Notes under the pieces: generated by a model
Told to the model about the DNA's origin: nothing
The model's database searches: none
What the model saw: the letters and a program-made list of their open reading frames with translations, nothing else
Position numbers and translations under genes: made by a program
Origin: Lepisosteus oculatus
Taxonomy: Eukaryota > Chordata > Actinopteri > Semionotiformes > Lepisosteidae
Direction: 5' to 3'
Assembly (NCBI RefSeq): GCF_040954835.1
Contig: NC_090700.1
Location: forward strand, 26,205,501-26,269,500
DNA length: 64,000 nt
Shown here: in pieces, positions 11,545 to 52,589 of the stretch
Layout of the letters: every line of letters starts with the position of its first letter
How positions within the stretch are numbered: position 1 is the stretch's first letter

Positions 11545-14500
11545 ATGGTTGCTAAAAGGTCTGAATTCGAGTCGCTATTAAGCACTCTCTCTAGCAACGA
11601 CAAGTCTGACCACGATCTCTTCCATATCTCCGTCAGCGGAGAAGCTAGAATAAATCTCCATTCTCTGAGAGAGCTAGCGAAGGACATAGAGAGATTTGAC
11701 CCCGCAGTGTCAGAGAATAATATCGAGAGTTATAATCAGGACCTCAGGTATAACCTGCAGTGCCTGCCAAACGCCACAGAACAGGAGAAAGTGTTTCTGG
11801 TTAGAAAAACTACCAGCAGAGCTGTACATGAGTGGATGGCTAGTCAGATGAAAGAAGTCTGTAATGACTTTGAGCAGCTATGTCAAGCACTTATCAAAGA
11901 ATACAGGGCGTTTATTGACCCGACTGCCGCGATAGCCGCCGCACTTAACATTAAGCACGAGAGAGCAGAGTCCCCTCACGAATATTACGAGAGACTTAGA
12001 CGAACTTATTTTGCAGGGCGAAATGATGAGGGTTGCGAAGAGAACACACATTTCAAGGGTTTATTCATTGCAAATCTCCATCCATCAGTCAGAAAGATGA
12101 TCTTAATGCATACAGATGCACAGACCATGAAAATGACTGATATTAAGAGATTCGTGCAGAAAGCCTGGGAGTATGATGTCCAAAGTCGGTCTGAGCAAAA
12201 AGCTGCTAAAGCGACTGTGTCCGCCGTCAGAGCCAGCAGGGTTAATTCCCTCCTGCTCGAAGGAGCACAGGCTCCTGAGCTGGCTAAGCCCCGTTCCAAA
12301 GCACTCACACAGGACCGCACCCAGCGTCCTAAGTGCCATGAGAACACCGGGGGAGGGAAAGGGCTAGAAAAAGCTGAACAAAAGGATTCAGTAGCCGCCC
12401 GCCTGGCCAGGCTTGAACAAGCTTTATTAGGACAGGGACAACCGCTCCCCAAGGCTGCCGGAAGCGTGAATGAGCTGATACTCTCCACTGGAGGAGGCGG
12501 AGACCCGCCCCCTCTCCCTCCCTCAGTCTATCTGATTGAGCGGAAGGGTTCCTGCCTGGATGAATTCAGCCACTCCCAAGTGAGTGCTGACTCCACCCCT
12601 GAAGTCACAGAGCAGGCAGTAAAACACAGAGGAAAAGCAGGAAGCTTTTACCTCAAGGCTGCCATGGGAGATGTCTTACACAGTGAGACACTGATTGACA
12701 CTGAGGTTGAGAGGTGTTTGATGTCACACGGCAAGCTCAAACGGGTAGAAAAAGAAAAGGGCATGCGACTCAGAGAGGAACCTTTGGTGGATCACCAGAA
12801 AGGCAAAGTGTGGAAACAGGTCAAGGCTCCTAAGCCTTCTGTACAGAAGGAAAGGGGGGCCAAGAGGCAGACTGTGCTCACACAGTGCCCACCGAACACA
12901 GAAGCCTATGCGGAGATTCCTTCTGTTCCCTCTGGACAAGAAATAAAAATATTTCCTTGTTCCCCGGATATACAGGGAAGACGTGTCCCGGCTGAGGTCC
13001 CAACAGCCTCCATGCCACAGGAGCGGTGCTCCAAGCAGCCACCAGATCCACCAGGTAAAGCACACACCTTTTACGTCCCTAAAGAGGAGCAGATCTCCCC
13101 ACCTGGCGATGAAAAGGAGCTTTCCCTGTGCACCCTGGCACTCAAGAGGGGTCAGGACCACCACCCCGCAGTGGTGGAAGGGATCCAGATGGCAGGAGAG
13201 CAGGTTGGTGATGTAGCCCTCACCCTTAGCCCTGAGAGGTCCTCTATTAGTGAGGATCTGCTTGAGCAGCTGTCACAGGGCCACCACCAGGTGCCCCTGG
13301 TGCAACATTCACAGGTTAGACAGGAGGTCCAGCTGGACGCTGAGACTACTGCGCTGTGGACACACCTGATCACAGATGCCGATTCCCTCTGCTGTGACCC
13401 AGGGAACCTGCAGTCAGGTAACATTATTTCTCACAACTACCAGGTACTGAGTGAGACTGACCTGATTGTTCCTGCCTCAACGGCAGGGTTGCCTACACAC
13501 CCAGTCCCCCAGAAGGAACAGGGAATGAAAGCCGAGCCGGTTTTCTTACAGCCACCAGCTCAGTCTGTCAGTCTGAGTCTGACCAACAGTGGTTCAGCCA
13601 GACTGGAGCTGGATGGTCAAGCCACCCGCCTGCCAGTGCAGGACATCGCAAAGAGAGGTGTCAGAATCTCCGCCTGCACTGACATGGGCCTGGTGAGTGA
13701 TAGTGAGTTCAAAGATAGTGAACTAAGTATCCCAGTGCTGGGGCAGCTCCCTGAACCCCTAGCGAGGGAAGGGGGGAGCGAGCAGGTGTCCTACACCCAC
13801 GCCCAGCGAACGATTGTAAACATGCCGATAGAAGGATTCCTCAATCAGGACGTGTGCAGGGTGGACCTGAACAGTGAGAATATGGTAACAATCCCAGATC
13901 ACTCAGGTGCTCCAGATGACCACTCAGCCGAGGGTCAGGCATGCTCCACTGCTGCACCACCCCCTGCAGGGTTCCTAGAGCACAGGCATGAACAAATCGA
14001 AAAAGCAGATGCCCTGGAAAAGGAGGAGCAGCATCAGCAGCTGTGTCAGATCTCCCCAGATTTCCAGGATGTTGGTGCCCAAGATGCCACAGGGCATACT
14101 GAGGAAGACACCATGTACATGCTGCACCAGCTTAGAAAGGCAACAGTCACTCAGAAGGAGATGACTGGGATCAGCCACCCGAAAAGACTTTTGGGAGGAC
14201 TGATTGCTGCCGCCACTGTCGCACGTTTGCTTTTTCTGGTAGGTTTGTGTGCTACTGGCACTCTCACCCTGACTGCCCCAAGAAGGCAGTTGTCAGAGAT
14301 GCCAGAGTGTAGTGACAGACTGTATCAACAGCAGCAAAAGTTGGAAAGCTTAGGGGAAACCCTACAGGCAACTTCCTATGCAACAGGGTTAAACCTTATT
14401 CCCCAAACAGTGGACATGATTGTTGGTGTTATACAGTGGGTTTATGCTTGTGTGCAACAGGCCAGAATGTTGACACAAGACCTGTTAAGGGAGTTTAGTG

Positions 14501-14772
14501 CCACTGTAGCCAGTCTAACCACGGCACAAATCCCAACCCACTTGATTCCACTCTTCTCAGTAGAGGAGTGTGTGACATTAACCCCATCGCTCATAGCTCA
14601 CCCAGAAGGCAATCCAAGATTGAATTCAGTTCCAAATCTTGAGATAGGTATGGCTACCAAAGCTATCCATTGGCTGTGTCTAAACGATTCACCAATGAAG
14701 GGTGTAAAGCTACTAACGAGCAGAGGGAGGTTAATGAACCCCATGAAGAGCAGGTGGGAAGTAAATGGCTGA
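11545..14772 (+). CDS. 1075-residue Gag-led polyprotein of the retrovirus-like element
   Basis: One uninterrupted frame. Residues ~50-225 look like a retroelement capsid ([14 protein letters not shown] followed by a helical segment to ~226). No intact CCHC knuckle follows, only a [11 protein letters not shown] remnant. Near residues 370-400, [20 protein letters not shown] resembles a protease with LIDT but lacks the following Gly-Ala, so it should be inactive. Residues ~420-880 are polar, proline-rich and unrecognised. Residues ~885-1045 have a hydrophobic stretch ([20 protein letters not shown]) and long helical repeats that could be a transmembrane envelope piece. No RT or integrase. Whether it is expressed is unknown. 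Confidence 0.7.
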   Translation: MVAKRSEFESLLSTLSSNDKSDHDLFHISVSGEARINLHSLRELAKDIERFDPAVSENNIESYNQDLRYNLQCLPNATEQEKVFLVRKTTSRAVHEWMASQMKEVCNDFEQLCQALIKEYRAFIDPTAAIAAALNIKHERAESPHEYYERLRRTYFAGRNDEGCEENTHFKGLFIANLHPSVRKMILMHTDAQTMKMTDIKRFVQKAWEYDVQSRSEQKAAKATVSAVRASRVNSLLLEGAQAPELAKPRSKALTQDRTQRPKCHENTGGGKGLEKAEQKDSVAARLARLEQALLGQGQPLPKAAGSVNELILSTGGGGDPPPLPPSVYLIERKGSCLDEFSHSQVSADSTPEVTEQAVKHRGKAGSFYLKAAMGDVLHSETLIDTEVERCLMSHGKLKRVEKEKGMRLREEPLVDHQKGKVWKQVKAPKPSVQKERGAKRQTVLTQCPPNTEAYAEIPSVPSGQEIKIFPCSPDIQGRRVPAEVPTASMPQERCSKQPPDPPGKAHTFYVPKEEQISPPGDEKELSLCTLALKRGQDHHPAVVEGIQMAGEQVGDVALTLSPERSSISEDLLEQLSQGHHQVPLVQHSQVRQEVQLDAETTALWTHLITDADSLCCDPGNLQSGNIISHNYQVLSETDLIVPASTAGLPTHPVPQKEQGMKAEPVFLQPPAQSVSLSLTNSGSARLELDGQATRLPVQDIAKRGVRISACTDMGLVSDSEFKDSELSIPVLGQLPEPLAREGGSEQVSYTHAQRTIVNMPIEGFLNQDVCRVDLNSENMVTIPDHSGAPDDHSAEGQACSTAAPPPAGFLEHRHEQIEKADALEKEEQHQQLCQISPDFQDVGAQDATGHTEEDTMYMLHQLRKATVTQKEMTGISHPKRLLGGLIAAATVARLLFLVGLCATGTLTLTAPRRQLSEMPECSDRLYQQQQKLESLGETLQATSYATGLNLIPQTVDMIVGVIQWVYACVQQARMLTQDLLREFSATVASLTTAQIPTHLIPLFSVEECVTLTPSLIAHPEGNPRLNSVPNLEIGMATKAIHWLCLNDSPMKGVKLLTSRGRLMNPMKSRWEVNG

Positions 14773-15523
14773 ATCTCGCAGGCTCACCACATTTAACAGA
14801 CACTGTGACTTGTGGCAGGTATGATACAGCTACCACAATGCAGCTACCTAACCAATAGTTTTCCTGTAAGTTCCCGAGGAGGCCATAGTACAGCATGGTA
14901 ACTTAACACTGTACGGTCTGGAACCAGACAACATAAGACCAAACTTGAGGTCATGGATGCCTTCAGGTGCCACACTATTGAATTGGATAGAAATCCAAGA
15001 AACAGTAAGCCCTGAAGAGGTACAGGTAGTTTAGTTTGCCTTAATGGAACAAACCTCCAAACCACCCTAGCAGATTCCCAACACAGGTGTTGTGGTTTAT
15101 CGGGGGCTGGGAACAGGAACTGTTGTTATTGTAACACAACTGCCGGGTAGCTGGATCATGACTGACAGTGTACTCTGAATGCTGTACTCTTGCATCAAGA
15201 TGTACTCTGGGTAGCACAAATGAGTCAAAGGTAGCATGTCAAAAGAAAGGAAGTGACTTCTCCCCAAATATCTACTACAGAGGTATCAGATATTGACAGT
15301 GAACTTCCTGATGTGTAATTCCTAGACTGAGATAATGTCTCCTACCGTGTTTATACTGTACATACTCCAGATGTTATTCATCCTGTTTGTATCCAATGCT
15401 GGTTCCGGTATGAATTCTCGAGGAGTAATGTGGACATTTAAGGTTAATGTTCTAATGGCAAGGGACATCACTTAACTCTGTTTTGTTTTGAAGGCAACAA
15501 TGCCTCGGGACCTCGTGGCCTTC
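14773..15523 (+). other. 3' internal region of the element, degenerate coding remnant
   Basis: No long open frame. Short Cys-rich stretches continue the possible envelope segment in broken frames, so this is likely a decayed 3' coding part. Confidence 0.4.
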
Positions 15524-15536
15524 AAAAAGGGGGGAT
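15524..15536 (+). promoter_or_regulatory. Polypurine tract
   Basis: AAAAAGGGGGGAT directly before the 3' LTR start at 15538, where plus-strand DNA synthesis of LTR elements is primed. Confidence 0.8.
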
Positions 15537-15537
15537 A

Positions 15538-16625
15538 TGTAGCGGCGAGGCTTAATAATAATGCAGAATTAAGTGTTTCTGAGCTTCCCAAATGAGGCCC
15601 CATTTCTCTGTTCATCTCTGTGGTGCAGCCACAGAGAAACTATTCATGCAAGATGTTTTCTTTTCATAAGGACAGCTCCCACAGGGGGATGCACTTAGCT
15701 AAGCCTGGCTATCATGATCAATGGTCATCCATTGGCGCCTATCTGTTTAGGGAGTGCCAGTTGGACATCTGGACTGCATTACTAAGTGTCAGGAGTAAGT
15801 GACTCATATCTCACCTTGATCAACCAATCAGGGACTGGTAGGGCCGAGTAACCCACGTGGGACTCTGATGCCCATGGAACTTTCAGCCAATCAATGAGCT
15901 GAAGTTCCTCCAGGTAAAAACACGCAACACAGAGAGCCTGCGAGATTCAGATTCAGATTCAGATTCAGATTCAACAATTCTAAAGTGAATTCAAAGGAGA
16001 ATCCCAAGGGCAGGACATTCTCGCAGCGCGCCTCCTGACCATCCTGAGACTCAGCCCGGACAACCACGGAACAGCCAGTGTGTCCGAGTGCCAGAACTTT
16101 CCTTTGTTCTAAGAGTCTAGAGTGGAGGTTGCCAGAGAGTAACCAGCAGCAGGCCTCGTGAACAGGTCGGAACTGTGGACAGCTGAATTACTATTCAGAA
16201 CTAGCTCTTCATCAGGAACGAACCGGTCCTCTTCCTGACTTGCTGGGACCCACAGTCATCTTTTCTCCTGTGCACAAACTTTGCTAGTTAAAGCCAACAC
16301 TAACTAGCCGGTCAGTGAGCATCAGCAGCGCACCGTCGCAAGCCGCACAGCACAGCCTGGCACCGAGCCAGAGAGCGCGGATCGGACAGCAACAGACTGC
16401 AACTGTTTCTTTGTGCCCGCAGGAGATCTGAATCCCCAGAAATTGGATGAGTATTCAACTTCAATGCATTACAGCTCGAGAATTCAATTGTTGTCCCAAC
16501 CAGTTGATATCAATTTAATTCCTAAGAGTTATGTACTGGTTTTGAGTATCTAATGTAGAAGTTGTAACCAAGTTCATTTACGAAACGGTCTTGATAAACT
16601 GAACGTATGTCCTCTTGATATGTCC
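15538..16625 (+). repeat. 3' LTR, truncated at its end
   Basis: Matches the 5' LTR from TGTAGCGGCGAGG to about GTATGTCCTCTTGATATGT. It has five GATTCA units instead of six. The last ~270 bases, including the AATAAA signal and the CTACA end, are missing. A 22-base perfect palindrome lies at the break. Confidence 0.85.
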
Positions 16626-19600
16626 TCTTGATAACAAGATATCTTGTTATCTTTAGCCTGTATTAGTGTTAATGCCGATATAATTCTTAAATACTACTCT
16701 GTGCTCATATTATCTGGATGACTGAAATTTCCCTCTTAACCCAGCTGGTGATCCTGTTTCCACGTGATCTGCTGTGTAGTGGGGCTGCTGGTATTGATAT
16801 TAGTTATATAGTGAAGGTGGACAGGCTTTGTGCATTTGTGAGCAGGTTTACATATTTGATCTTATTTAGTCCTTCTGTTTCTATATATAATAGTGTGGTG
16901 TGGAACCTATAAGAAAAAAAAATATTTTGGTGCAGTGATTTTAAATACAGGAGTAAAGCCCTTGTAACTTTAAACTCCATATTGATCAATGTGGTGATTT
17001 CTTTCTCCTATATGTTTAGTTATTGTTTTTAAAGAAACAGTAAAGAAATGTTTTAAAATAGGACAGTATATGAAAATGCTCAAATCTATTTCGTGATTGT
17101 CTGCATTCTGGGTTTTAATGGGTCCTGTGATTTTATAGACACTGGTACAAATATGCCTCTCCTCCCTATTACCCACTTTTTATCCATCCATTTTCTAACT
17201 GCTTCATCCAATTCAGGGTTGCAGGCAAACCTAAGCCTATCCTGACAAGCAAAGAGCAAGAGACAGGATACACCCTGGATGGGACACTAATGCATTGCAG
17301 GGCACACAAGGACACAAACAAGAACATACTCATACCAGGGACAGTTTTACCAGTAGCCAACTAACATACCAGTATGGTAACCCCAATTTAATGCTCCATC
17401 AGTACATTAAGTGAGTCTTTATATGTATTTATACAAAAAAATAAGACAGTTGGTCTCTTTGGTTTTGTTGACATCTGGACTATCCAAGAATAATCTGAAC
17501 AAAGGCCATAGCTGAAATGTACTGAGTTCCCTTGTCTACCTTGTAACCAGACCTCAAGAAGGCAAACAGTGCACAGACCATTTTAAACACCAAAGTCAGC
17601 AAAATGTTACTTTACAATGCAAGCTGCTAGGCAATACCTGGCAAAAGCTCTTTCTCTCTCTCCTCTGTCTGTACCAGGACCCTCCCAGCACAGAGAAGTT
17701 GCCATGAACAATTCCAGACCAGCTCCATTTTACCAGCAGAGTTTTAACTCACCAAAGACATTTGGAAAATGGGACTTTGTGTAGAAACCTTCATTATTCA
17801 CATTGCAATTCTTGTGAGTTGAGCAATTAGATCAAATGTTCATGTTTAGTTCATGATACTAAATGGATATTTACTTGTGTTGGAGAACATAAAATATATT
17901 TAGTTATATGAAACTACAGATCCAGCCATTCCAAATGAACTACAAATAATGCCCCAGAATATGGCATACTGTAACGTAGATGATACAACGTTACAACTTA
18001 GCATGTTTTTCTCAGGCACAGTAAAAAACAAAAAGATGCATAGCTTTATTTAATCCACACACAAAAGCAAATCTACAAACTATAAATATTTTCAATACAC
18101 TTTGAAATGCATATTATTAAAGAAGAAATTTGTAAGTCTTTTAAAACTAAATGTATGAGCGGGCAGGTAGGAAGTATGGATCCTGTACAAGCCTCAGGAG
18201 AGAGAGAATACCAATCCAAATCGCAAAGCAAAACGTATACCAGGAAGCAAGCAAGAAGGTCAGAAATTGAAAAAAGACAACCAGAGAGCAACATTTCAAA
18301 ATGAGGGGCAGGCTAGAAGATCAAATACTGAATGTAGACTAGTAAAGAAATAACGCGCACTTGGGAGCTCAACGAGAATCTACAATAGTGAGCGGGGAAG
18401 TGAGGAAAGAGGGGAACTAAAATAATGATGGGAGTGAACGGTGATAGGTACATTACTTGCAGCGTGAGTATTTGATAAACACAGTGCATGTGGGAATGCG
18501 AGAGGGGACAGAGACGTGTGTGGAATGTGTAAAACTAAATAGCCTTTCTTAACTACTGGTTTACCACATCACTGGACTTGAGACCTCTTTGGGCTACATC
18601 TGCATTTCCTTATGAAGGCTACAATAAGTCTTTTTAAGGGTATCACTGCAAGTTTGTGAAACATGTATTAAATTAAAATATTCATATCAAATCATTATGT
18701 AGTTGAAACTGCCTCTTATTAGGGAACTTCTATTTCCAGAAAAAATAGCTGTAGAAAGGTTTCTAGGTTATCTGGTTGTAATGAAAGTAAAAGCTCATAA
18801 AATATGTATTTACAAGCATGTTTTGTGTTACAGAAAACACTATACCTGTACAATGAAGAGGTCTACTTTCACAGTATTATTCCAAAATAGTTCTGTAGCG
18901 GATCTTTATTCTTGTGTGCTAGTCAGAAGCAGAATGTGTGACTCACAATACTTGCATTTCTATATTAATACTAAAGGAACTGAAAAAAAAATGTAATACA
19001 TAGTGTAGAGGTTTACAGTACATTACGTGAGACTTTCTGTTTCAAGTCCAGATAAGCAAATGCATTTGAATGTCAATGAAAAGATATGGCACATTGCCAA
19101 ATGAAGTAAAAATAATATTAAATGTAGATCTTTAATAAGCCACCTGAAGTGGTGTTAACAAGGGTATGCCATTTTGCGAATTAAGCATTTTTAAGTAATT
19201 TTAGCTGTCTAGACCAAAATGGGCTTTTTCTGCAAGAAAAAAAAGCTCATAAGCTAATTGGAAACTTTGCATAATGTATGTTAATCCAATTAGTTCAAAT
19301 GTTTGAAAAAAGGCAATCAGATGCATTTTAATAAAAATAATTAGTATAACACGCTCACCACATAATTTGGGTGACATGCTGTAACATAAAATGTTAAAAA
19401 ATTAAAAAGTGTATAATAACAATAGTAGGATGGTAATTATCTTTTAACCCTGCACATGTAAAAAGTATTGATCTTGATATGTTTGGTTTATTTTGTATTG
19501 AGAGCAAACAGAATGTATACAAGTAATAAATAATTTATATATCATGGTTTACTTTTTGTTAGATGGAGGCAACATTTATATTTGCTTGTTGTTTTGGGTA

Positions 19601-19640
19601 TCCTAGAGAGACGGTGAAGAGTAGCGTGATGCAAGCTACA
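16626..19640. other. Non-coding DNA upstream of UBE2T
   Basis: AT-rich, with one interspersed repeat at 17178-17370. No convincing exon on either strand. The neighbour expected upstream of UBE2T in vertebrates (PPP1R12B, from memory) was not seen here. Confidence 0.4.
17178..17370 (+). repeat. Fish interspersed repeat starting CCATCCATTTTCTAAC
   Basis: Recognisable blocks: ATCCATTTTCTAACTGCTTC, CAGGGTTGCAGG, GGATACACCCTGGATGGGAC. The same family occurs at 63552-63870 (+), 54655-54790 (+), 735-818 (-) and 56350-56450 (-). Confidence 0.75.
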
Positions 19641-19760
19641 TTACATACACTTCCGGATCTTTCGCGTCGCTTAATATAGGTCGCTTCGCTCTACTACCCA
19701 GGAAAGTACGGCAGGAAAAGTAGACTTCACTTCCCAGTATGCAACTCGGAAACGTGATCT
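19640..19760 (+). promoter_or_regulatory. UBE2T: Probable UBE2T core promoter with ETS and ZNF143-like sites
   Basis: A small GC-richer island in AT-rich DNA. It contains CACTTCCGGAT at 19648-19658, a consensus ETS/GABPA site on the reverse strand, and CACTTCCCAGTATGCAAC near 19728-19745, close to the ZNF143/STAF motif. Both are typical of housekeeping and often bidirectional promoters. A non-coding first exon may end at 19859 before GTAATT, with an acceptor near 20140, but that is a guess. Confidence 0.55.
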
Positions 19761-20263
19761 TACATTTGTGACGTATTCATCTTTCGAAAAGAAGAGGGAG
19801 AGTCCAGAGCATTTCTTGAATTTTGTTGCTGAGAATATAGATTAAAAGTTTCTACAGCGGTAATTACCTCGTTTTTAAGATCTCATTAGTCTTAAGATAC
19901 GTCATTTTAGAAGACTTTGTAATAATAGACATAATAGTTGACGAGCGGTTAACCGACTACTTCGGCTTGAATCGTAACTTAAAATGTAGTGTGCAGAACT
20001 TGAGCTGGGCCTCTACGTACTGTTTAGAAAACTCCTGTATATTTCAGCAGTTAACCTAATTTAGAAGTAAAAGTACTGCATTTCGTCCGTAATTAATGCG
20101 AAATGCAGCACTCTAACTAGATAAAGAATAACGTTTTTAGTTCATAGGAAAATTCCTAGGAAATTGTTTGAATATCGTGGCATTCTGGATTCGAAAGTTT
20201 ATCGTTGTACACTATATTGCCTGGCCTATTGTTAATATTTGTTTTCATCGACGTGAAGAAAAA

Positions 20264-48673
<28,410 letters not shown>

Positions 48674-48740
48674 AAAAGACTGCATGTGCGCATTTTACGC
48701 AGTTCTTTGTTGACATTTTATAATTTTTCTCTTTACTCTG

Positions 48741-48746
48741 AATAAA
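48741..48746 (+). promoter_or_regulatory. UBE2T: UBE2T polyadenylation signal
   Basis: AATAAA 68 bases after the stop codon, followed by a T-rich tract. A second AATAAA lies near 48775. Confidence 0.7.
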
Positions 48747-48779
48747 GTTTTTTTTTCAAATTATTTCATTAAGGAATAA

Positions 48780-49640
48780 AATATTTAACTTATTATATGG
48801 GATGAAATAAAATAGATTTTTAATTTCCAATGCAGCCCTTTTTTTTAAAAAAATTGAACTTTAAATAAGCAAATGGTTTGAGAGCATTCATATATTTGAT
48901 TATGATTTTTGAACATGTGAAATAGAACAATGTATTAATCCCATTATGTGATAATATTTAAGATTAATGAAAATGCTCATAGCAATTCCAAAGCACCTCC
49001 AAAATTTGTTATGAATATAAAGGTAATACAGTTTTTTATGCGGGTTAAAAATCATGCAATTATCATCCAGTTCAATTTTGAATCTAAAATATATTTGACA
49101 ACTTTATGGATAACTTTGTCCAAAAAAATCAATTTATGGAGAATTTCATAAGATGCTTGTTGCTGTGATAATATTCACTTGCCATAATATGTTTTGACAA
49201 TTTATATTAAAGACCGTTCTAGTAATATTTTGCAAGTGGAATGAAATGCTTATAGATTTTTGTAATATGTCAACATCAACTAATAAACATAAGTTGTTTA
49301 TTCTTATTTTCTACTTCCTATTTTGTAGAAGGGACCTGAATTTCAAAACAATCTGAGTGAGTAGTCATCCTCATGCGTAATTGTCTTACCAAATATTATA
49401 TTGTTTTCATTTCATCTTTGGAACAAATGCTATCTTTAGATTTTTTTTTGTATGCCTTTTTATTCCATATGTTAAGTATAACATCAGTAGAACAGGCTAT
49501 AAAAGCCTGTTTCAAGGTACCCACAGAGCACTGACAAGTGATGGTGCTGGCTAGCCCTGTAGTTTTTCATCTAAATAGAGCACATACACTACAGGGACTG
49601 AAGTTGGATTTTATTCTGAAAACTAATTTATGGTAAAGTA
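48780..49640. other. Intergenic, nothing recognised
   Basis: AT-rich DNA after the UBE2T end. Confidence 0.4.
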
Positions 49641-49645
49641 CTATG

Positions 49646-49825
49646 TTTATTCCATGCTGAAAAGAGAAGAAAGAAAACAATGTTTTGGCTGTGGATTTTT
49701 CTTCAGGTGTAAGAAAGATGACTCCACAGCCAAATGTTGTTTTCTTCTCTTTTCAGCATGGAATAAACCTATTACTTGTTCCTTTGCAGTCTATGCATGC
49801 TGTCGCAGCTACCCACCTGAACAGT
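49646..49825. repeat. Head-to-head pair of GAAGAAGGCTCC retroposons
   Basis: 49646-49708 reads the family in reverse (TTTATTCCATGCTGAAAAGA...TTCTTCAGGTGT). 49709-49825 reads forward through CTTTTCAGCATGGAATAAAC and GCATGCTGTCGCAGCTACCC. Together they form a hairpin. Confidence 0.65.
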
Positions 49826-50962
49826 TTATAATAAGGCACCCAGGATTATATATCTGTTGTCTGGGTGTCCTTCAAAATTATTTATACTTGAGATGACGGA
49901 AACAAAAATACTTAATAAATTCTTAATTTACACTGTATTCATAATAGCATTGCACGGAACAAAGTCATTTGTCATAATTTCAGACATGTCAGAAATAAGA
50001 TTTTATTTAAAATAATCTGGGGAATGAATACATGTCACACTGTTTTCTATGGAGTTTCTATCCTTTTCTGTTGTGTCATAGAAGAACTCTTGTTAATCTG
50101 CTGATCCATGCATTTTCACGGATAACCACTGGTAATTTTTCCTCATAATTTACTTCTTCATTGTTATCTGAAAATTATACATTGCACTTCCTAGGACTGG
50201 GCTAAAAATGTCTTCATGGAGTTCCAACTTGCAACATCACACCTGAAGATTTGAAAAAAAGATGGGCTGAAGAGTGATAGTTTACATTTACTGGAACCAT
50301 TTGAAATTGGGGGTGAGTTTCCCGAAAGCATTGTAGCGCTGAGGACATCGTAAACTTGATCTTAAGATGTATTGTTAATGTACAAGTGTTTCCCATCATA
50401 TCTAAACCATCATATCTAAAATAGCACGTTAAATCCTTCGTGATCTATGTGCTCCCTGACCCACTCGTTAATCACTAAGTGCTTCTTAAACTGGCTACCT
50501 CTTGCACCAACCTTAGTGACAGAGATCGCCAGACAGAGCACATCCAAGTCACGTCATGACAATTCTCTGAAAAATTAGAATAATAAGATTGTATATTAAG
50601 GATTGTGATATTTTGTTGTACTATGTAAGAGGAAATTGGGGAAAAAACATTTATTTATACAGTTATTTATTAGTTATACTGGGAAAATTTCATATTCATA
50701 AGTCAAATGGTCCAATAATACACCTTTTTATACTTTTGAGGTGGAGCTGAAATTTAACTTAAATTCCATAAAGACTAAAAAATACTAAAGCAAGGAAAAC
50801 ATTTGATATATGTAAACATATAACTTGGTTACATAAATATTTACCTCATTGCTGCTGGCAGTTCATTGTTTTTTTGTTCTGTTTGTTTTCTTTCTTTTAT
50901 CTGTATTTTCTCCTCTACTTGTATTTGTAAATTTGTTATATTGTAACAAATACACCCCTGTG

Positions 50963-51145
50963 TATAACAGGAAGCTTGGCAGCCCAGGCCGAAAGAGTTC
51001 TGCTTTTGCTCGGCTGGCAAGTTCCCTGTTGCATGAAGCAGGAGACCCAGGTTCGATCCCATGCGGTGGTGGGATGAACTGGGGTGGGAGCGACGAGAGC
51101 ACATGCCCAGAGAACCCCAATCCGTTGGAATACATTTAATTAAAA
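50963..51145 (+). repeat. tRNA-derived SINE
   Basis: A tRNA-like head ending in the B-box CAGGTTCGATCCCATGC, a short body with GGTGGGAGCGACGAGAGCAC, and an A-rich tail after CATTTAATT. Confidence 0.65.
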
Positions 51146-51974
51146 AAAATAAAAAATGCTAAGTTTTATACTTGACTAGATAATATGATTTTTATGATGA
51201 AATGCAGTAATGCATTATTTAAGTTAAATCATTGGGCCTTATATTTATATTTAAAGTTCGAATACCATTTTATGTTCTGTCGTGATTGTTGACAGTAAAG
51301 CTTAGACCTGCTTGTTTTTAAATTTGATTATAGGTCCTGTATTTGTTGAGTGACACATGCCAAGCTTAGTAGTTTTTTCAGATGTCATGTTAATAAGACC
51401 AATTAAAATGTAGTTCCAATACACCCAATAACTATAAATAACAGTATTTTCTCATGAAACACTGATTCTTAACAATGGCAGCATGCCAAAAAATTATTGC
51501 TTTAAATTAAAGACGCCGTGCAGTATGCATACGCTGTCCACAGTCAGTCTTGGTTTTCTTTTACGGCATGTCAATTATTTATTTTATTTTCTCTTAGAAA
51601 CAAATGGTGTCTCATTTTGTGCCTTTCTATACACTTTTGTTTAATTGGTTAATGATGTCATGTTTACTTCATATTCCTTTTCACAAGTTTATTTCATCCC
51701 ACTGAAGGACCAAAACCGACACCATATAATGAAAGTATTGTCAATCGATTATTTTTCAATCAACTTGTGATGCTTTTTGTTAAGCGACTTCAGGGGCAGG
51801 GTTAACAAAGAAGTACTTTATACTCACTTGTAAAATTGCCGATTAAGAAGGGTTTTGTGAAACGCACGTAAAAGTGGCACATATGTTGTGTATACATCAT
51901 AAAGTTGCATGTTAATCTCTAAGATTCATCATTTTCAGGGAAACTCACCCCGGAACAGTTAATTAAGAGGCCAG

Positions 51975-52400
51975 GTCCATTCTCAAGGACCCCAGGCAAT
52001 CCCAGTCACAAACTGTTTTCTCTCCGGTAAACGGTACCGAAGCATTCGGTCCAAGTCCAACAGACTACGGAACAGCTTCTACCTCCAGGCAATAAGACTG
52101 CTAAATAGCCAACCTGCAGCTCCTTTAGCAAATCACCTGTAATGGCTACATGGACACACAGTTTTCACTGTATTCAGCATAACCGCACTACTTGTATATA
52201 TTGTATACACCATGGACACATAGCAGCTCTACTCATATTGAGTTTATTAAATTTCTATTACATCTATTATTATGTAACCTTATTTTCATAACCTCAATTT
52301 TGTGATTTTTGTGAGCCCGCAGAAAAGAGATTTCATTGCCAGCAACTACTGCTGTACACTGTGTTGGTGTGCATTTGATATATAAACTTTGATTTGATTT
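51975..52400 (+). mobile_element. LINE 3' end (ORF2 C-terminus and UTR)
   Basis: Degenerate ORF2 end (plus-strand reading like LKDPRQSQSQ...RLRNSFYLQAIRLLN), a 3' UTR, and the tail TTTGATTTGATTTG. This is the usual terminus of the LINE group whose endonuclease lies at 4505-5900. Confidence 0.65.
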
Positions 52401-52589
52401 GGGTGCCACATTGAATCTGGGGTGGCTGTCCTTTCCAGGGAAGGTAAGAGAGGTGGAATGCCACGTTGTCCTGTTAACAGGGGACACAGACAGGCAGGCA
52501 ATAACTTGGACAGTTCAGTAGGGGGGAGAATTTCCTTTCAACTAAGAAAAACGCTCAGCCATGTGTATGCTCTCTCGAGGCACCAGTTC

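Larger units (their letters stand above)
9871..16625 (+). mobile_element. Retrovirus-like LTR element lacking recognisable RT and integrase
   Basis: Layout: 5' LTR 9871-11214, candidate primer-binding site 11219-11236, one ORF 11545-14772, degenerate 3' region to 15523, polypurine tract 15524-15536, and a 3' LTR from 15538 that breaks off near 16625. The LTRs start TGTAGCGGCGAGG and the intact one ends CCCTACA. They look nearly identical over their shared length, so insertion was probably recent. No RT, RNase H or integrase motif was found on either strand between the LTRs, so the element must rely on another for mobility. Confidence 0.85.

Noticed and set aside
12006..12488. 160-codon minus-strand frame
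   Set aside because: Antisense shadow of the intact retroelement ORF.
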